From the NCBI RefSeq assembly GCF_014190915.1, contig NZ_JACHVU010000001.1, forward strand, positions 558,001-622,000: 64,000 nucleotides of DNA, read 5' to 3'. The DNA is from Mycolicibacterium iranicum. GTDB taxonomy: Bacteria > Actinomycetota > Actinomycetes > Mycobacteriales > Mycobacteriaceae. Position numbers and translations under genes: made by a program. The notes under the pieces are model-generated. The model was not told where the DNA came from, made no database searches, and saw only the letters and a program-made list of their open reading frames with translations. Below are positions 19,492 to 28,363 of the stretch, piece by piece. Positions within the stretch are counted from its first letter, which is position 1; every line of letters begins with the position of its first letter.

Positions 19492-21167
19492 CGTCGGCTG
19501 ACGTCGACGGCGAGGGACAGCGGACATCCCCCGCCCCGGTGGCGCATGTCCGATCGCCGTTTCCGACAGCAGCAGACCTCCGGAGCCTCGACGACCGCGA
19601 CTTCCCCAGTCGCACCGACACTCTGGGTGCGGCGCTGTCGGGCACCATCGGTGGCCCGGTCGGTCGTCACGCGCTGATCGGCCGGACCAGGTTCATGACC
19701 CCGCTACGGGTCATGATGATCATCGCGTTGGTGTTCCTGGCGCTGGGCTACTCGACCAAAGCCGCATGCCTGCAGACCACCGGGACGGGCACCGCGGACC
19801 AGCGCGTCGGCAACTGGGAGAACCAGCGCGCGTACTACTCGATGTGCTACTCGGACACCGTCCCGCTCTACACGGCCGAACTGCTGAACCTCGGCAAGTT
19901 CCCGTACAAGTCGAGCTGGGTGGAGACCGACGCCGAGGGCCGGCCGCAGGTGCAGTACGACGGCGAACCCGCGGTGCGCTACATGGAGTATCCGGTGCTG
20001 ACCGGGCTCTACCAGTACCTGTCGATGACCGTGGCGAAGACCTACACGGCGCTGACCAAGCTGGGGTCGGTGCCGATCGTCGCCGAGGTGGTGATGTTCT
20101 TCAACATCGCCGCGTTCGGGCTGGCGCTGGCGTGGCTGACGACGTTGTGGGCGACGGCGATGCTGGCGGGCCCGCGGCGGATCTGGGACGCCGCGTTGCT
20201 GGCCGGGTCACCGCTGGTCGTCTTTCAGATCTTCACCAATTTTGATGCCCTGGCAACAGCTTTCGCGGCCTGTGCGCTGCTGGCCTGGGCGCGGCGAAGA
20301 CCCGTGCTGGCCGGCGTGCTGATCGGTCTGGGGGTCGCGGCCAAGCTGTATCCGCTGCTGCTGCTCGTCCCGCTGACGGTGCTGGCCGTGCGGACGGGCC
20401 GGGTGCGGGAGGTCGCCAAGACCGCCGCGGCCGCTGTGATCGCGTGGCTGGTGGTGAACCTGCCAATCATGCTGCTGTTCCCGCGGGGGTGGTCGGAGTT
20501 CTTCCGGCTCAACACCCGCCGCGGCGACGACATGGACTCGATCTACAACGTGGTCAAGTCGTTCACCGGCTGGGGCGGATTCGATCGCGATCTCGGCTTC
20601 TGGGAGCCGCCGGTGGTGCTCAACGCGATCACCGCGTCGTTGTTCGTGGCGTGCTGTATCGGCATCGGCTACATCGCGTTGACCGCGAAGCGCCGCCCGC
20701 GGGTCGCTCAGCTGGCGTTCCTGGTGGTGGCGGCGTTCCTGCTGACGAACAAGGTGTGGAGCCCGCAGTTCTCGCTGTGGCTGGTGCCGCTGGCGGTGCT
20801 GGCCCTCCCGCACCGGCGAATCCTGCTCGCGTGGATGACCATCGACATGCTGGTGTGGGTGCCGCGCATGCTGTACCTGTTCGGTGAACAGAAGATGGGC
20901 CTACCCGAGCAGTGGTTCACCGCGACCGTGCTGCTGCGCGACATCGCCGTGATCCTGTTGTGCGCGTTGGTGATTCACCAGATCTACCGGCCGAACGTGG
21001 ACCTGGTCCGGCAGGGCGGGGTCGACGACCCCGCCGGCGGTGTCTTCGACGGGGCCAGGGATGCCCCACCGCGCTGGCTGCCCGACTGGCTGCGGCCGAC
21101 ACCCGCGATGACCGGTGCGTCGGGGTCGGACGCCGAGCCGGTCGCGTCGCGCGTCAGTACGTCCTGA
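19488..21167 (+). CDS. GT87/DUF2029-family polyprenol-linked glycosyltransferase-like membrane protein (Rv0051-like)
   Basis: The GTG at 19488 overlaps the ponA1 stop by four bases. The 559-residue protein has a cytoplasmic N-terminal tail of about 65 residues and roughly ten membrane helices of the GT-C fold, with the motifs TNFDALATAFAACALLAWAR and GLGVAAKLYPLLLLVPL typical of DUF2029/GT87 proteins such as the mannosyltransferase PimE. Donor and acceptor are unknown; coupling to ponA1 suggests a cell-envelope glycan. Its 3' end overlaps the opposing gene by 14 bases. Confidence 0.85.
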   Translation: MTSADVDGEGQRTSPAPVAHVRSPFPTAADLRSLDDRDFPSRTDTLGAALSGTIGGPVGRHALIGRTRFMTPLRVMMIIALVFLALGYSTKAACLQTTGTGTADQRVGNWENQRAYYSMCYSDTVPLYTAELLNLGKFPYKSSWVETDAEGRPQVQYDGEPAVRYMEYPVLTGLYQYLSMTVAKTYTALTKLGSVPIVAEVVMFFNIAAFGLALAWLTTLWATAMLAGPRRIWDAALLAGSPLVVFQIFTNFDALATAFAACALLAWARRRPVLAGVLIGLGVAAKLYPLLLLVPLTVLAVRTGRVREVAKTAAAAVIAWLVVNLPIMLLFPRGWSEFFRLNTRRGDDMDSIYNVVKSFTGWGGFDRDLGFWEPPVVLNAITASLFVACCIGIGYIALTAKRRPRVAQLAFLVVAAFLLTNKVWSPQFSLWLVPLAVLALPHRRILLAWMTIDMLVWVPRMLYLFGEQKMGLPEQWFTATVLLRDIAVILLCALVIHQIYRPNVDLVRQGGVDDPAGGVFDGARDAPPRWLPDWLRPTPAMTGASGSDAEPVASRVSTS

Positions 21168-21831
21168 CCCGGTTCTGCTTGGCGTTGATCCACTCGGTCG
21201 TCGACGGCAGCATGACCAGGACGATCGTCGCGACCGGGAAGAGCATGTTCAGGACCGTGAAGCCGTTGCCGTCGTACGCCCCGTAGGGGATCTCGGCCGA
21301 CGCCGCGAACGCGAAGCTCAGCAGGCTCAGCACGATCGACACCGCGCAGCCCGCGATGACCAGCCAGCGGCCGATCATCTTGCGCTGCACCAGCGTCACC
21401 GTCCCGGCCGCGAGCAGGACCCCGCCCAGGATGTTCAGCAGGATGACGAAGCCCAGGATCGCGAACAGCCCGCCGAATCCGGAGGACGACAGCGACGAGC
21501 TGCTGTCCAGGGTGCTGAGCCCGAGCAGACCGAACAGGCCGAGGAAGCCCCCGGCGAGATTGGCGAGCGCGCCGAGACCGGCCATCACCGCTGCGATGAT
21601 CCCGGTGACGCCGCTCGGCGACGCCGGGGGTGTCGGCTGCGGGTACCCGCCCGGCATCGGATAGCCGGGCTGCTGGGGGTAGCCGGGCTGCTGGGGGTAG
21701 CCCGTCTGCTGGGGGTAGGCCGGATAGCCGTGCTGCGGATATCCCTGCGGCGGGTAGCCCTGCTGCGGTGGGGGATAGCCGGGCTGCTGCCCCGGGAAGC
21801 CCTGCCCGTAGGGCTCGTTCGGATAGTTCAC
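21154..21831 (-). CDS. Pro/Gln/Tyr-rich tail membrane protein
   Basis: The 225-residue protein has a cytoplasmic N-terminal region of GYPQQP-type repeats (residues 1-70) followed by four hydrophobic helices (about 74-100, 113-140, 148-170, 185-205). This layout recurs in mycobacterial membrane proteins of unknown function. It is transcribed against the GT87 gene and overlaps its last 14 bases. Confidence 0.8.
   Translation of the reverse strand: MNYPNEPYGQGFPGQQPGYPPPQQGYPPQGYPQHGYPAYPQQTGYPQQPGYPQQPGYPMPGGYPQPTPPASPSGVTGIIAAVMAGLGALANLAGGFLGLFGLLGLSTLDSSSSLSSSGFGGLFAILGFVILLNILGGVLLAAGTVTLVQRKMIGRWLVIAGCAVSIVLSLLSFAFAASAEIPYGAYDGNGFTVLNMLFPVATIVLVMLPSTTEWINAKQNRVRTY
21667..21720 (-). repeat. 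18-base coding tandem repeat
   Basis: Two identical 18-base units (21667-21684, 21685-21702) and one diverged unit (21703-21720) code for the repeated GYPQQP hexapeptide in the membrane protein's N-terminal tail. The unit is a multiple of three, so copy changes keep the frame. Confidence 0.85.
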
Positions 21832-22006
21832 TCAACCCCCTCGACTGTGGACCACTGAAGCCTAACGGCCCCCACGGGTGACCGAATGCAGCGATTTCCC
21901 AGATCAGGGCGGGTCCCTGTAACCTGGGCGGGTTGCCGACGCAGGCGACCCTCCTGCCACGGACAGTCCGTGGCCGCACCAGACCAGAGGAGGTGATGGG
22001 TTCCTT

Positions 22007-22297
22007 ATGCGTCCATACGAAATCATGGTCATCCTCGACCCCACGCTGGACGAGCGCACTGTCGCTCCGTCCCTCGAGACGTTCCTGAATGTCGTCCGCA
22101 AGGACGGCGGCTCTGTCGACAAGGTCGACATCTGGGGACGTCGGCGCCTGGCGTACGAGATCGCCAAGCATGCCGAGGGCATTTACGCGATTCTCGACGT
22201 GAAGGCCGAGCCCGCGACGGTGTCCGAGCTCGACCGCCAGCTCAACCTGAACGAGTCCGTGCTGCGGACCAAGGTGATGCGGACCGAGAAGCACTAG
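22007..22297 (+). CDS. rpsF: 30S ribosomal protein S6
   Basis: The 96-residue protein is full-length S6, starting [17 protein letters not shown] and containing the conserved [19 protein letters not shown]. In the small subunit it pairs with S18. It opens the rpsF-ssb-rpsR-rplI operon; the start is preceded by gaggaggtga, 18 bases upstream. Confidence 0.98.
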   Translation: MRPYEIMVILDPTLDERTVAPSLETFLNVVRKDGGSVDKVDIWGRRRLAYEIAKHAEGIYAILDVKAEPATVSELDRQLNLNESVLRTKVMRTEKH

Positions 22298-22395
22298 CCG
22301 TAATGGCTGTGGTCGTCGGGGACCTTCCGTAGGCTCGCCTGCGACTGTCCTCGCGTACACCGCCGTTGATCTCACAGGACCTTAGGAGGCACCTC

Positions 22396-22908
22396 GTGGC
22401 TGGTGACACCACCATCACCGTCGTCGGAAATCTCACCGCCGATCCAGAACTGCGATTCACCCCTTCCGGGGCCGCGGTGGCCAACTTCACCGTTGCGTCC
22501 ACCCCGCGCACCTACGACCGCCAGAGCGGCGAGTGGAAGGACGGCGAAGCGCTGTTCCTGCGGTGCAACATCTGGCGTGAGGCCGCTGAGAACGTCGCCG
22601 AGAGCCTGACCCGCGGTTCGCGGGTCATCGTCACGGGACGTCTCAAGCAGCGCTCCTTCGAGACCCGGGAAGGCGAGAAGCGCACCGTGGTCGAGGTCGA
22701 GGTCGACGAGATCGGGCCGTCGCTGCGCTACGCGACCGCCAAGGTCAACAAGGCAAGCCGCAGTGGCGGCGGGGGCGGCGGATTCGGTTCGGGTTCGGGA
22801 GGCGGCAATTCGCGTCCCGCATCCAACAGCGGACCGGCCGAGGACCCGTGGGGCAGTGCGCCCGCGTCGGGCTCGTTCGGCGGCGCCGACGACGAACCGC
22901 CCTTCTGA
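22396..22908 (+). CDS. ssb: Single-stranded DNA-binding protein
   Basis: The 170-residue protein begins at the GTG at 22396, behind taggagg. It has an OB-fold (about residues 5-110, with [15 protein letters not shown] and [17 protein letters not shown]), a flexible Gly/Ser/Asn-rich linker and the acidic C-terminal tip DDEPPF that recruits partner proteins. It lies within the ribosomal-protein operon, as in other actinobacteria. Confidence 0.98.
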   Translation: MAGDTTITVVGNLTADPELRFTPSGAAVANFTVASTPRTYDRQSGEWKDGEALFLRCNIWREAAENVAESLTRGSRVIVTGRLKQRSFETREGEKRTVVEVEVDEIGPSLRYATAKVNKASRSGGGGGGFGSGSGGGNSRPASNSGPAEDPWGSAPASGSFGGADDEPPF

Positions 22909-22950
22909 CACACAACTCATCTTCAGTGATTTCCAGAAAGAGATAGACAC

Positions 22951-23208
22951 ATGGCCAAGTCCTCCACCAAGAGGCGTCCGGCTCCGGAGAAGCCGGTCAA
23001 GACACGCAAGTGCGTGTTCTGCTCGAAGAAGGGGCAGACCATCGATTACAAGGACACCCAGCTGCTGCGCACCTACATCAGCGAGCGGGGCAAGATCCGT
23101 GCCCGCCGGGTGACCGGCAACTGCGTTCAGCACCAGCGCGACATCGCGATCGCGGTGAAGAACGCCCGTGAGGTCGCCCTGCTGCCGTTCAGCTCGTCGA
23201 CGCGATAG
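22951..23208 (+). CDS. rpsR: 30S ribosomal protein S18, zinc-binding (C+) form
   Basis: The 85-residue S18 carries KCVFC and GNCVQH, giving the CxxC...CxxH zinc set of the C+ paralog. Mycobacteria often also code a Cys-less S18 elsewhere, made under zinc limitation. It lies between ssb and rplI. Confidence 0.97.
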   Translation: MAKSSTKRRPAPEKPVKTRKCVFCSKKGQTIDYKDTQLLRTYISERGKIRARRVTGNCVQHQRDIAIAVKNAREVALLPFSSSTR

Positions 23209-23218
23209 GGGCGAAGAG

Positions 23219-23674
23219 ATGAAATTGATTCTTACCGCAGAGGTCGAACACCTCGGGGTGGCCGGTGACACGGTCGAGGTCAAGGACGGCTACGGCCGCA
23301 ACTACCTCCTGCCCCGCGGCCTGGCCATCGTCGCCACCCGTGGCGCGCAGCGTCAGGCCGAGGACATCCGTCGCGCCCAGGAACTCAAGGGCGTCAAGAG
23401 CCTCGAGCACGCTCACGAGCTCAAGACCGCCATCGAGAACCTGGAGTCCGTCCAGCTTTCCGTCAAGGCCGCCGGCGACTCGGGCAAGCTGTTCGGCTCG
23501 GTGACCGCAGCCGACGTGGTCTCCGCCATCAAGAAGGCCGGCGGACCGAACCTCGACAAGCGCACCGTGAGCCTGCCCAAGGCGCACATCAAGACGACCG
23601 GCACCCATCCCGTCGCGGTGCGCCTGCACCCCGACGTGAACGCCACCGTCTCGCTGCAGGTGGTCGCGAACTAA
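23219..23674 (+). CDS. rplI: 50S ribosomal protein L9
   Basis: The 151-residue protein starts at the ATG at 23219 ([20 protein letters not shown]). It has the N-terminal rRNA-binding domain with [16 protein letters not shown], the long connecting helix, and the C-terminal domain. It is the last gene of the operon; a hairpin follows 36 bases after its stop. Confidence 0.98.
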   Translation: MKLILTAEVEHLGVAGDTVEVKDGYGRNYLLPRGLAIVATRGAQRQAEDIRRAQELKGVKSLEHAHELKTAIENLESVQLSVKAAGDSGKLFGSVTAADVVSAIKKAGGPNLDKRTVSLPKAHIKTTGTHPVAVRLHPDVNATVSLQVVAN

Positions 23675-23709
23675 CCTGTACGACCGCGGGCTCGCCCGCT
23701 TCGGCTCGA

Positions 23710-23751
23710 AACGGCCGGGTGAAGACCTTACGGGGTCGGCACCCGGCCGTT
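23710..23751 (+). terminator. Hairpin terminator of the rpsF operon
   Basis: The arms aacggccgggtg (23710-23721) and cacccggccgtt (23740-23751) are exactly complementary over 12 bases with an 18-base loop, and are followed by gccgtttcc rather than a clean U-run. The position right after rplI fits a mycobacterial-type terminator. Confidence 0.75.
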
Positions 23752-24182
23752 GCCGTTTCCCGGTGGCGAACATTTCGTCGCAAAGCAGCTCCAGCGAACC
23801 TCACCTGCTGTTAACCTGCGCGGCCCTCGCACGAAACACAACACGCCCGAGAAGGAAACCGGACACGACACGCCGGGCTATTTCCCATCCACAGCCAATA
23901 CACCGTCCTACCGTGCTGTGACCAGGGTCGATAAGCGCAGTCACGTCTTTTGCTAACAGGTTCTCCCCAGGCCCTCAACATGGGCCACCAGCACTATCCA
24001 CACGCCATCCACAACGTCATCAACAGGGCCCGGTTGCGCTGTAGCCAGCAACGTCTAGCGTAAGCCGTCGCGGGGTTGTAAAGCCCTTCCCGGCGGGGGT
24101 TTGTCGGAGGCGAGAACTAGCATCGCGGCCGTAGGCTTCGAACGTATGTTCTGACTGTTGAGCGACGAGGGATTGGAGCTGC
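23752..24182 (+). promoter_or_regulatory. Non-coding leader region upstream of dnaB with ATCCACA motifs
   Basis: There is no convincing gene in these 431 bases; the Rv0057 equivalent found here in M. tuberculosis is absent. The sequence is less GC-rich than its surroundings. It contains three copies of atccaca: ccatccaca at 23885-23893, ctatccaca at 23994-24002 (one mismatch to the E. coli DnaA box ttatccaca) and ccatccaca at 24005-24013. These could be DnaA-binding sites in the dnaB promoter. Confidence 0.5.
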
Positions 24183-26537
24183 GTGGCTGTTGTAGACGAC
24201 CGTGGACGGGCGGGAAACACCTCGGAGCTGGAACCACCTCCCGGGGAGGACTTCGGTCGCCAACCCCCGCAGGATCTCGCGGCCGAGCAGGCCGTGCTGG
24301 GCGGCATGCTGCTGAGCAAGGACGCGGTCGCCGACGTCCTGGAGAAGCTCCGCCCCGGTGACTTCTACAAGCCGGCCAACCAACTCGTCTATGACGCCAT
24401 TCTCGATCTTTATGGCCGCGGCGAGCCCGCCGACGCGGTGACGGTCGCCGCCGAGCTCGACCGCCGGGGGCTGTTGCGCCGCGTCGGTGGTGCGCCGTAT
24501 CTGCACACGCTGATCTCGACGGTGCCGACAGCGGCCAACGCCGGCTTCTACGCCGAGATCGTCTCGGAGAAGGCCCTGCTGCGCCGCCTGGTCGAGGCAG
24601 GCACGCGAGTGGTGCAGTACGGCTACGCCGGCGCCGAGGGCGCCGATGTCAACGAGATCGTGGACCGAGCCCAGGCCGAGATCTACGACGTCACCGAGCG
24701 CCGTGCCGCCGAGGACTTCGTGGTTCTCGAGGAGATCCTGCAGCCCACGATGGACGAGATCGACGCCATCGCCTCCGAGGGCGGTGTCTCCAAGGGTGTG
24801 CCGACGGGGTTCGTCGAACTCGACGAGCTGACCAACGGGCTGCACCCCGGCCAGATGATCGTCGTCGCGGCGAGGCCCGGTATGGGCAAGGCGCTAGCCC
24901 TGGACACTGCGTTGCCGACCCCCTCGGGGTGGACCACGATGGCCGACGTCGCGGTCGGGGACCTGCTGATCGGTGCAGACGGAACGCCGACGCGCGTGGT
25001 CGCAGCCACCGACGTGATGGTGGGCCGCCCGTGCTACGAGGTCGAATTCTCCGACGGCACAGTCATTGTCGCCGACGCCGAGCACCAGTGGCTGACCGAG
25101 ACCCGCGCCTCGCGCAAGTCGGCGCAGGCCGCCGCCGCGGGCTACCACCGGTACAAGAACCAGAAGACGTTCGCCGCGATCCGGACCACCGAGGAGATCG
25201 CCGCGACGCTGCGGTGCCCGTCGGCCGACCGGCGCCTCAACCACTCGGTGGTCAACGCCGCGCCGATCCAGGGATCCGAGAAGGCCCTGCGGGTGCCGCC
25301 GTACACCCTCGGTGCATGGCTCGGCGATGCGACGTCATCGCCAGGGATGCCGGCCGCGGACCCGGACATCGTGATGCGCGTCGAGGGCGAGGGGCGTGCC
25401 TGCGAGAGCGACCTGCAGGCGATCGGGGTCGTCGAGGAGCGGCACATCCCGATCGACTATCTGCGCGCCTCGGAGGAGCAGCGTCGCGCGCTGCTGGCGG
25501 GGCTGCTCGATGCAGGCGGCACCGTCAACAACACCGGTTCGGTGCAGTACACGCAGACCAGCCCCCGCCTGGTGGCCGACGTCGCCGAGCTGATCGTGTC
25601 ACTGGGGTACCGGTGCCAGGTGTCGCAGAAGGCGACGTCATACATGATCACCTTCACCACCGACGACGTGGTGTTCGGGATCCACCGGAAGGTGTTGCTG
25701 CACAAGGAACGTCGTCGCAGCCCGAACACGTCGCGGTCGAGCTCGCGGTTCATCACCGACGTTCGCCCCGTCGACAGCGTCCCGGTGCGGTGCGTCGAAG
25801 TGGACAACGAGGACCACCTGTACCTGGCGAGCCGCGCGATGATCCCGACGCACAACTCGACGCTCGGGCTGGACTTCATGCGGTCGTGCTCGATCAAACA
25901 GCAGCTGCCGAGCATCGTGTTCTCGCTGGAGATGAGCAAGACCGAGATCGTGATGCGTCTGCTGTCGGCGGAGGCGAAGATCAAGCTCGCCGACATGCGG
26001 TCGGGCCGGATGAGCGATGACGACTGGACCAAGTTGGCGCGCCGCATGAGCGAGATCAGCGAGGCGCCGCTCTATATCGACGATTCGCCGAACCTGACGA
26101 TGATGGAGATCCGCGCGAAGGCCCGGCGGCTCAAGCAGAAGGCGGACCTGCGGCTGATCGTGATCGACTACCTGCAGCTGATGACGTCGGGCAAGAGGGT
26201 CGAGTCGCGCCAGCAGGAAGTCTCCGAGTTCTCCAGGCAGATCAAGCTTTTGGCCAAGGAGCTCGAAGTGCCCGTGGTGGCGATGAGCCAGCTGAACCGC
26301 GGCCCGGAGCAGCGGACCGACAAGAAGCCGATGCTCTCGGACCTGCGTGAGTCAGGATCGATCGAGCAGGACGCCGACATGGTGATCCTGCTGCACCGCC
26401 CGGATGCGTTCGAGACCGACGACCCGCGCGGCGGCGAGGCGGATCTGATCGTGGCGAAACACCGCGCCGGTCCGACCCGGACCGTCACTGTCGCCCATCA
26501 GCTGCACCTGTCGCGCTTCTCGAACATGGCCCGGTAG
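24183..26537 (+). CDS. dnaB: Replicative DNA helicase DnaB, interrupted by an intein in the P-loop
   Basis: The 784-residue precursor contains a normal-length DnaB (about 462 residues without the intein). The N-terminal primase-interaction domain is at about 25-180 (PPQDLAAEQAVLGGMLLS), followed by the linker and the RecA-like ATPase domain. The Walker A sequence ARPGMGK (230-236) is split from STLGLDF (559 on) by an in-frame intein (237-558). Walker B-type VIDYLQLM and the arginine region follow. Splicing is needed to make active helicase, so the intein position at the ATP site makes processing essential. The ATG/GTG start at 24183 follows a weak ribosome site. Confidence 0.97.
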   Translation: MAVVDDRGRAGNTSELEPPPGEDFGRQPPQDLAAEQAVLGGMLLSKDAVADVLEKLRPGDFYKPANQLVYDAILDLYGRGEPADAVTVAAELDRRGLLRRVGGAPYLHTLISTVPTAANAGFYAEIVSEKALLRRLVEAGTRVVQYGYAGAEGADVNEIVDRAQAEIYDVTERRAAEDFVVLEEILQPTMDEIDAIASEGGVSKGVPTGFVELDELTNGLHPGQMIVVAARPGMGKALALDTALPTPSGWTTMADVAVGDLLIGADGTPTRVVAATDVMVGRPCYEVEFSDGTVIVADAEHQWLTETRASRKSAQAAAAGYHRYKNQKTFAAIRTTEEIAATLRCPSADRRLNHSVVNAAPIQGSEKALRVPPYTLGAWLGDATSSPGMPAADPDIVMRVEGEGRACESDLQAIGVVEERHIPIDYLRASEEQRRALLAGLLDAGGTVNNTGSVQYTQTSPRLVADVAELIVSLGYRCQVSQKATSYMITFTTDDVVFGIHRKVLLHKERRRSPNTSRSSSRFITDVRPVDSVPVRCVEVDNEDHLYLASRAMIPTHNSTLGLDFMRSCSIKQQLPSIVFSLEMSKTEIVMRLLSAEAKIKLADMRSGRMSDDDWTKLARRMSEISEAPLYIDDSPNLTMMEIRAKARRLKQKADLRLIVIDYLQLMTSGKRVESRQQEVSEFSRQIKLLAKELEVPVVAMSQLNRGPEQRTDKKPMLSDLRESGSIEQDADMVILLHRPDAFETDDPRGGEADLIVAKHRAGPTRTVTVAHQLHLSRFSNMAR
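24891..25856 (+). mobile_element. Class 3 intein within DnaB, with LAGLIDADG-type endonuclease remnant
   Basis: The intein spans residues Ala237 to Asn558 (322 residues), with Ser559 as the +1 residue. Residue 1 is Ala, not Cys or Ser. The WCT set of class 3 inteins is present: Trp in block B (AEHQWLTE), Cys in block F (VRCVEVD) and Thr in block G (IPTHN). Dodecapeptide motifs of a LAGLIDADG endonuclease are visible: GAWLGDAT (377-384, acidic D382 kept) and LLAGLLDAGG (437-446), where the second catalytic acid is replaced by Gly445. Splicing should work, but homing activity is probably lost. Confidence 0.9.
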
Positions 26538-26997
26538 GCGGTGGGTGAGTTTGTGGCTTCTCATACTTCATGACCAAATCTCGTCGGCACTGAGCACCGA
26601 ATGACCCGAAAGCCAGCCACGTCACGTCGGGTCCGAAGTCGACGCGGGATTGGTGCTGGAGGTAGCTTTCGTGCGTCACGAATGCCACCGTCGCCATCGA
26701 GTTCTCCTTGATCACGGTTGCGCGATCGGCTGAATGTGGAGGCCCAGGTGCTCAAGCGCGTAGGCAACCGTCTCGTCGACCGCTTGTCGCTCGGACATCG
26801 CGCGCCATACACCAGCCACACCGCGACCTCACCGGCGTCGGCTTCGGTCAGGCGGTCTCGCAGATCTGTCGGTTCAGCGGTGGTCGACGTCTTGCTGACG
26901 AACCGCACCACAAGGCAGGGCGTCGCTTTGATCTGTTCGAAGGAGGCCAGGGATCGGATGAGCGAGCGGCGGTCGAGACCAGGACGTCGAGTTCTCC
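26538..26997. other. Decayed stretch downstream of dnaB, no intact gene
   Basis: Only short minus-strand frames occur here. One (26485-26697, 70 residues, starting MATVAFVTHESYLQ) overlaps the end of dnaB, and a 28-codon frame (26712-26798, MSERQAVDETVAYALEH) precedes it. Their composition looks protein-like, but neither resembles a known family, and they may be remnants of broken genes. In M. tuberculosis the equivalent place holds the DarTG (Rv0059-Rv0060) toxin-antitoxin pair; nothing like it is visible. Confidence 0.4.
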
Positions 26998-27243
26998 ATG
27001 GCGATCAACTCCTGGCTCGAAGTCACCGGAGCCGAGTTGTACGCCGCGTTGAGCGAAGACGGGCTCTGGCCCCATCGCGGCGACGAGCTGGGCGACGTCC
27101 CGCACCAGATGGCATGGACACCGGCCATCTCGTTCCCGGCCGGCGTGACATCACAAGGCCTACCCGTGGGACTGCAGCTCATCGCGCCACGTGGCAACGA
27201 CGCACTACTGCTGCGACTGGCCCGACTCTGGGAACGAGAGGTC
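26998..27243 (+). pseudogene. Amidase (GatA-like signature family) C-terminal remnant
   Basis: The reading frame at about 27090-27240 codes for TPAISFPAGVTSQGLPVGLQ followed by LIAPRGNDALLLRLARLWE, the typical C-terminal segment of amidase-signature enzymes. The catalytic Lys-Ser-Ser region, which should lie more than 250 residues earlier, is absent, and the frame opens only at 26998. It therefore looks like the leftover 3' end of a deleted amidase gene. The frame runs on to 27372 without homology. Confidence 0.7.
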
Positions 27244-27854
27244 GGCGCTTCCGGCCGCCGGCCATGCCGTCTCACACCGCAGGGTCGTGAGGTTCTGACA
27301 ACGACGGAGAATAGCTGTTCGGTCTCAATCTTGGTTGTCATTCGTCAGCTGCGAAGGTGCCAACTTCACTGAGACAGTGCTGGCGCAGTCGCTCTCAGTG
27401 AACTTGTCATCTCCGTACTCACCGTCATCTTGACTGCTTTCGCGACAGAAAGCCTCACCGGTAGCGGCACCCACGCGAAGAGCGGGAAACTGGCGTGATC
27501 ATGCCGCAGCAGTCAGAGCTGGCTGCGCGTGAGTGATTCGCGGCCGTCGCGAAGCGGCGCCCAGAGAACGTCGACGAGACGGCGCGCCAAGGCCAGCAGG
27601 GTCTGGCTGTGGACCGATCGCTCGATCCGCTTCGGTCATAACGTTGCCGTATGGCCCCTCGGTCGGCGCAAGCTAAGAGCGCCGCCAGCCGCTACCCGTC
27701 GATCGAGTCGTCCGAGCGTGGCTTGTATTGAACGGGCGATAGGAGGGCGCTTCGGCGCGCTGCTTCGGTCGTTCTGCGCGCTGTACCGCCGTGCCGACGT
27801 CCTCGGAAGTGGCCAATGCCCGCTTCGAGGGCGGCTCACCGTAGCGGGACTCAA
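27244..27854. other. Gene-poor stretch after the amidase remnant
   Basis: No frame here has family-like sequence. The only ordered element is an inverted repeat, ttcactgaga (27365-27374) and tctcagtgaa (27393-27402), exact over 10 bases with an 18-base spacer. It could be a relic terminator or the end of a lost mobile element. Confidence 0.4.
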
Positions 27855-28223
27855 CTACGAGGGGCCCAAACTCGGCCGGTAGTCGGCCACCTCGGACTCG
27901 GCAGCAAGCAACGCACCCAGTTCGCCCTCCTGCTGGGCAACAAAGACCCCGATCACCTGGCGGCACACCTCCGGCACGCTCACCCCACGCATATCGGCGA
28001 TACGTTTCAATCCGATCAGCATCGACGTAGACACGTGAAACTGCACGGCGAACTGACCGCACGAACCATCCTCGGGTGCCGTCCCCGGACCCACCACCAC
28101 GGGATCATCCGCGCCGATTCCCTCCACCTCGGTACGGCGCGCCCTCTCGACGGCCCCACCACCGGGGCCGCCTGCAGCGTGGTCGGCGGATCCCCGGAAC
28201 TCCTCATGGCTGAACAGGCCCAT
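27855..28223 (-). CDS. Hypothetical protein, possible ribbon-helix-helix-like C-terminal part
   Basis: A frame of about 122 residues from an ATG at 28223 (MGLFSHEEFRGSADHAAGG). The N-terminal part is Gly/Ala-rich and low complexity. The C-terminal part (FHVSTSMLIGLKRIADMRGV, then SVPEVCRQVIGVFV) has the strand-helix-helix look of small RHH DNA-binding proteins. There is no clear ribosome site, and it lies in a decayed region, so it may not be expressed. Confidence 0.35.
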   Translation of the reverse strand: MGLFSHEEFRGSADHAAGGPGGGAVERARRTEVEGIGADDPVVVGPGTAPEDGSCGQFAVQFHVSTSMLIGLKRIADMRGVSVPEVCRQVIGVFVAQQEGELGALLAAESEVADYRPSLGPS

Positions 28224-28363
28224 TCCGCTAACGGTAGACCTCGCAGAACTCCGAAGCCGCCACGTGAGCGGCGCAGTCTGCCGGGGCTGACTAAGAGCAG
28301 TGGTCTGCCTTGGAGCTTTCACTGCAGTGCGGGCGTGAGCAGCCTCGCGGGTAACCTCGCCAC

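Noticed and set aside
21667..21720. Possible CRISPR-like or VNTR array
   Set aside because: The 18-base units lack spacers and lie inside a coding region for a Pro/Gln-rich tail; they are a protein repeat.
27365..27402. Insertion-sequence terminal inverted repeats
   Set aside because: The two exact 10-base arms are only 18 bases apart, with no transposase fragment or target duplication seen; a hairpin is the simpler reading.
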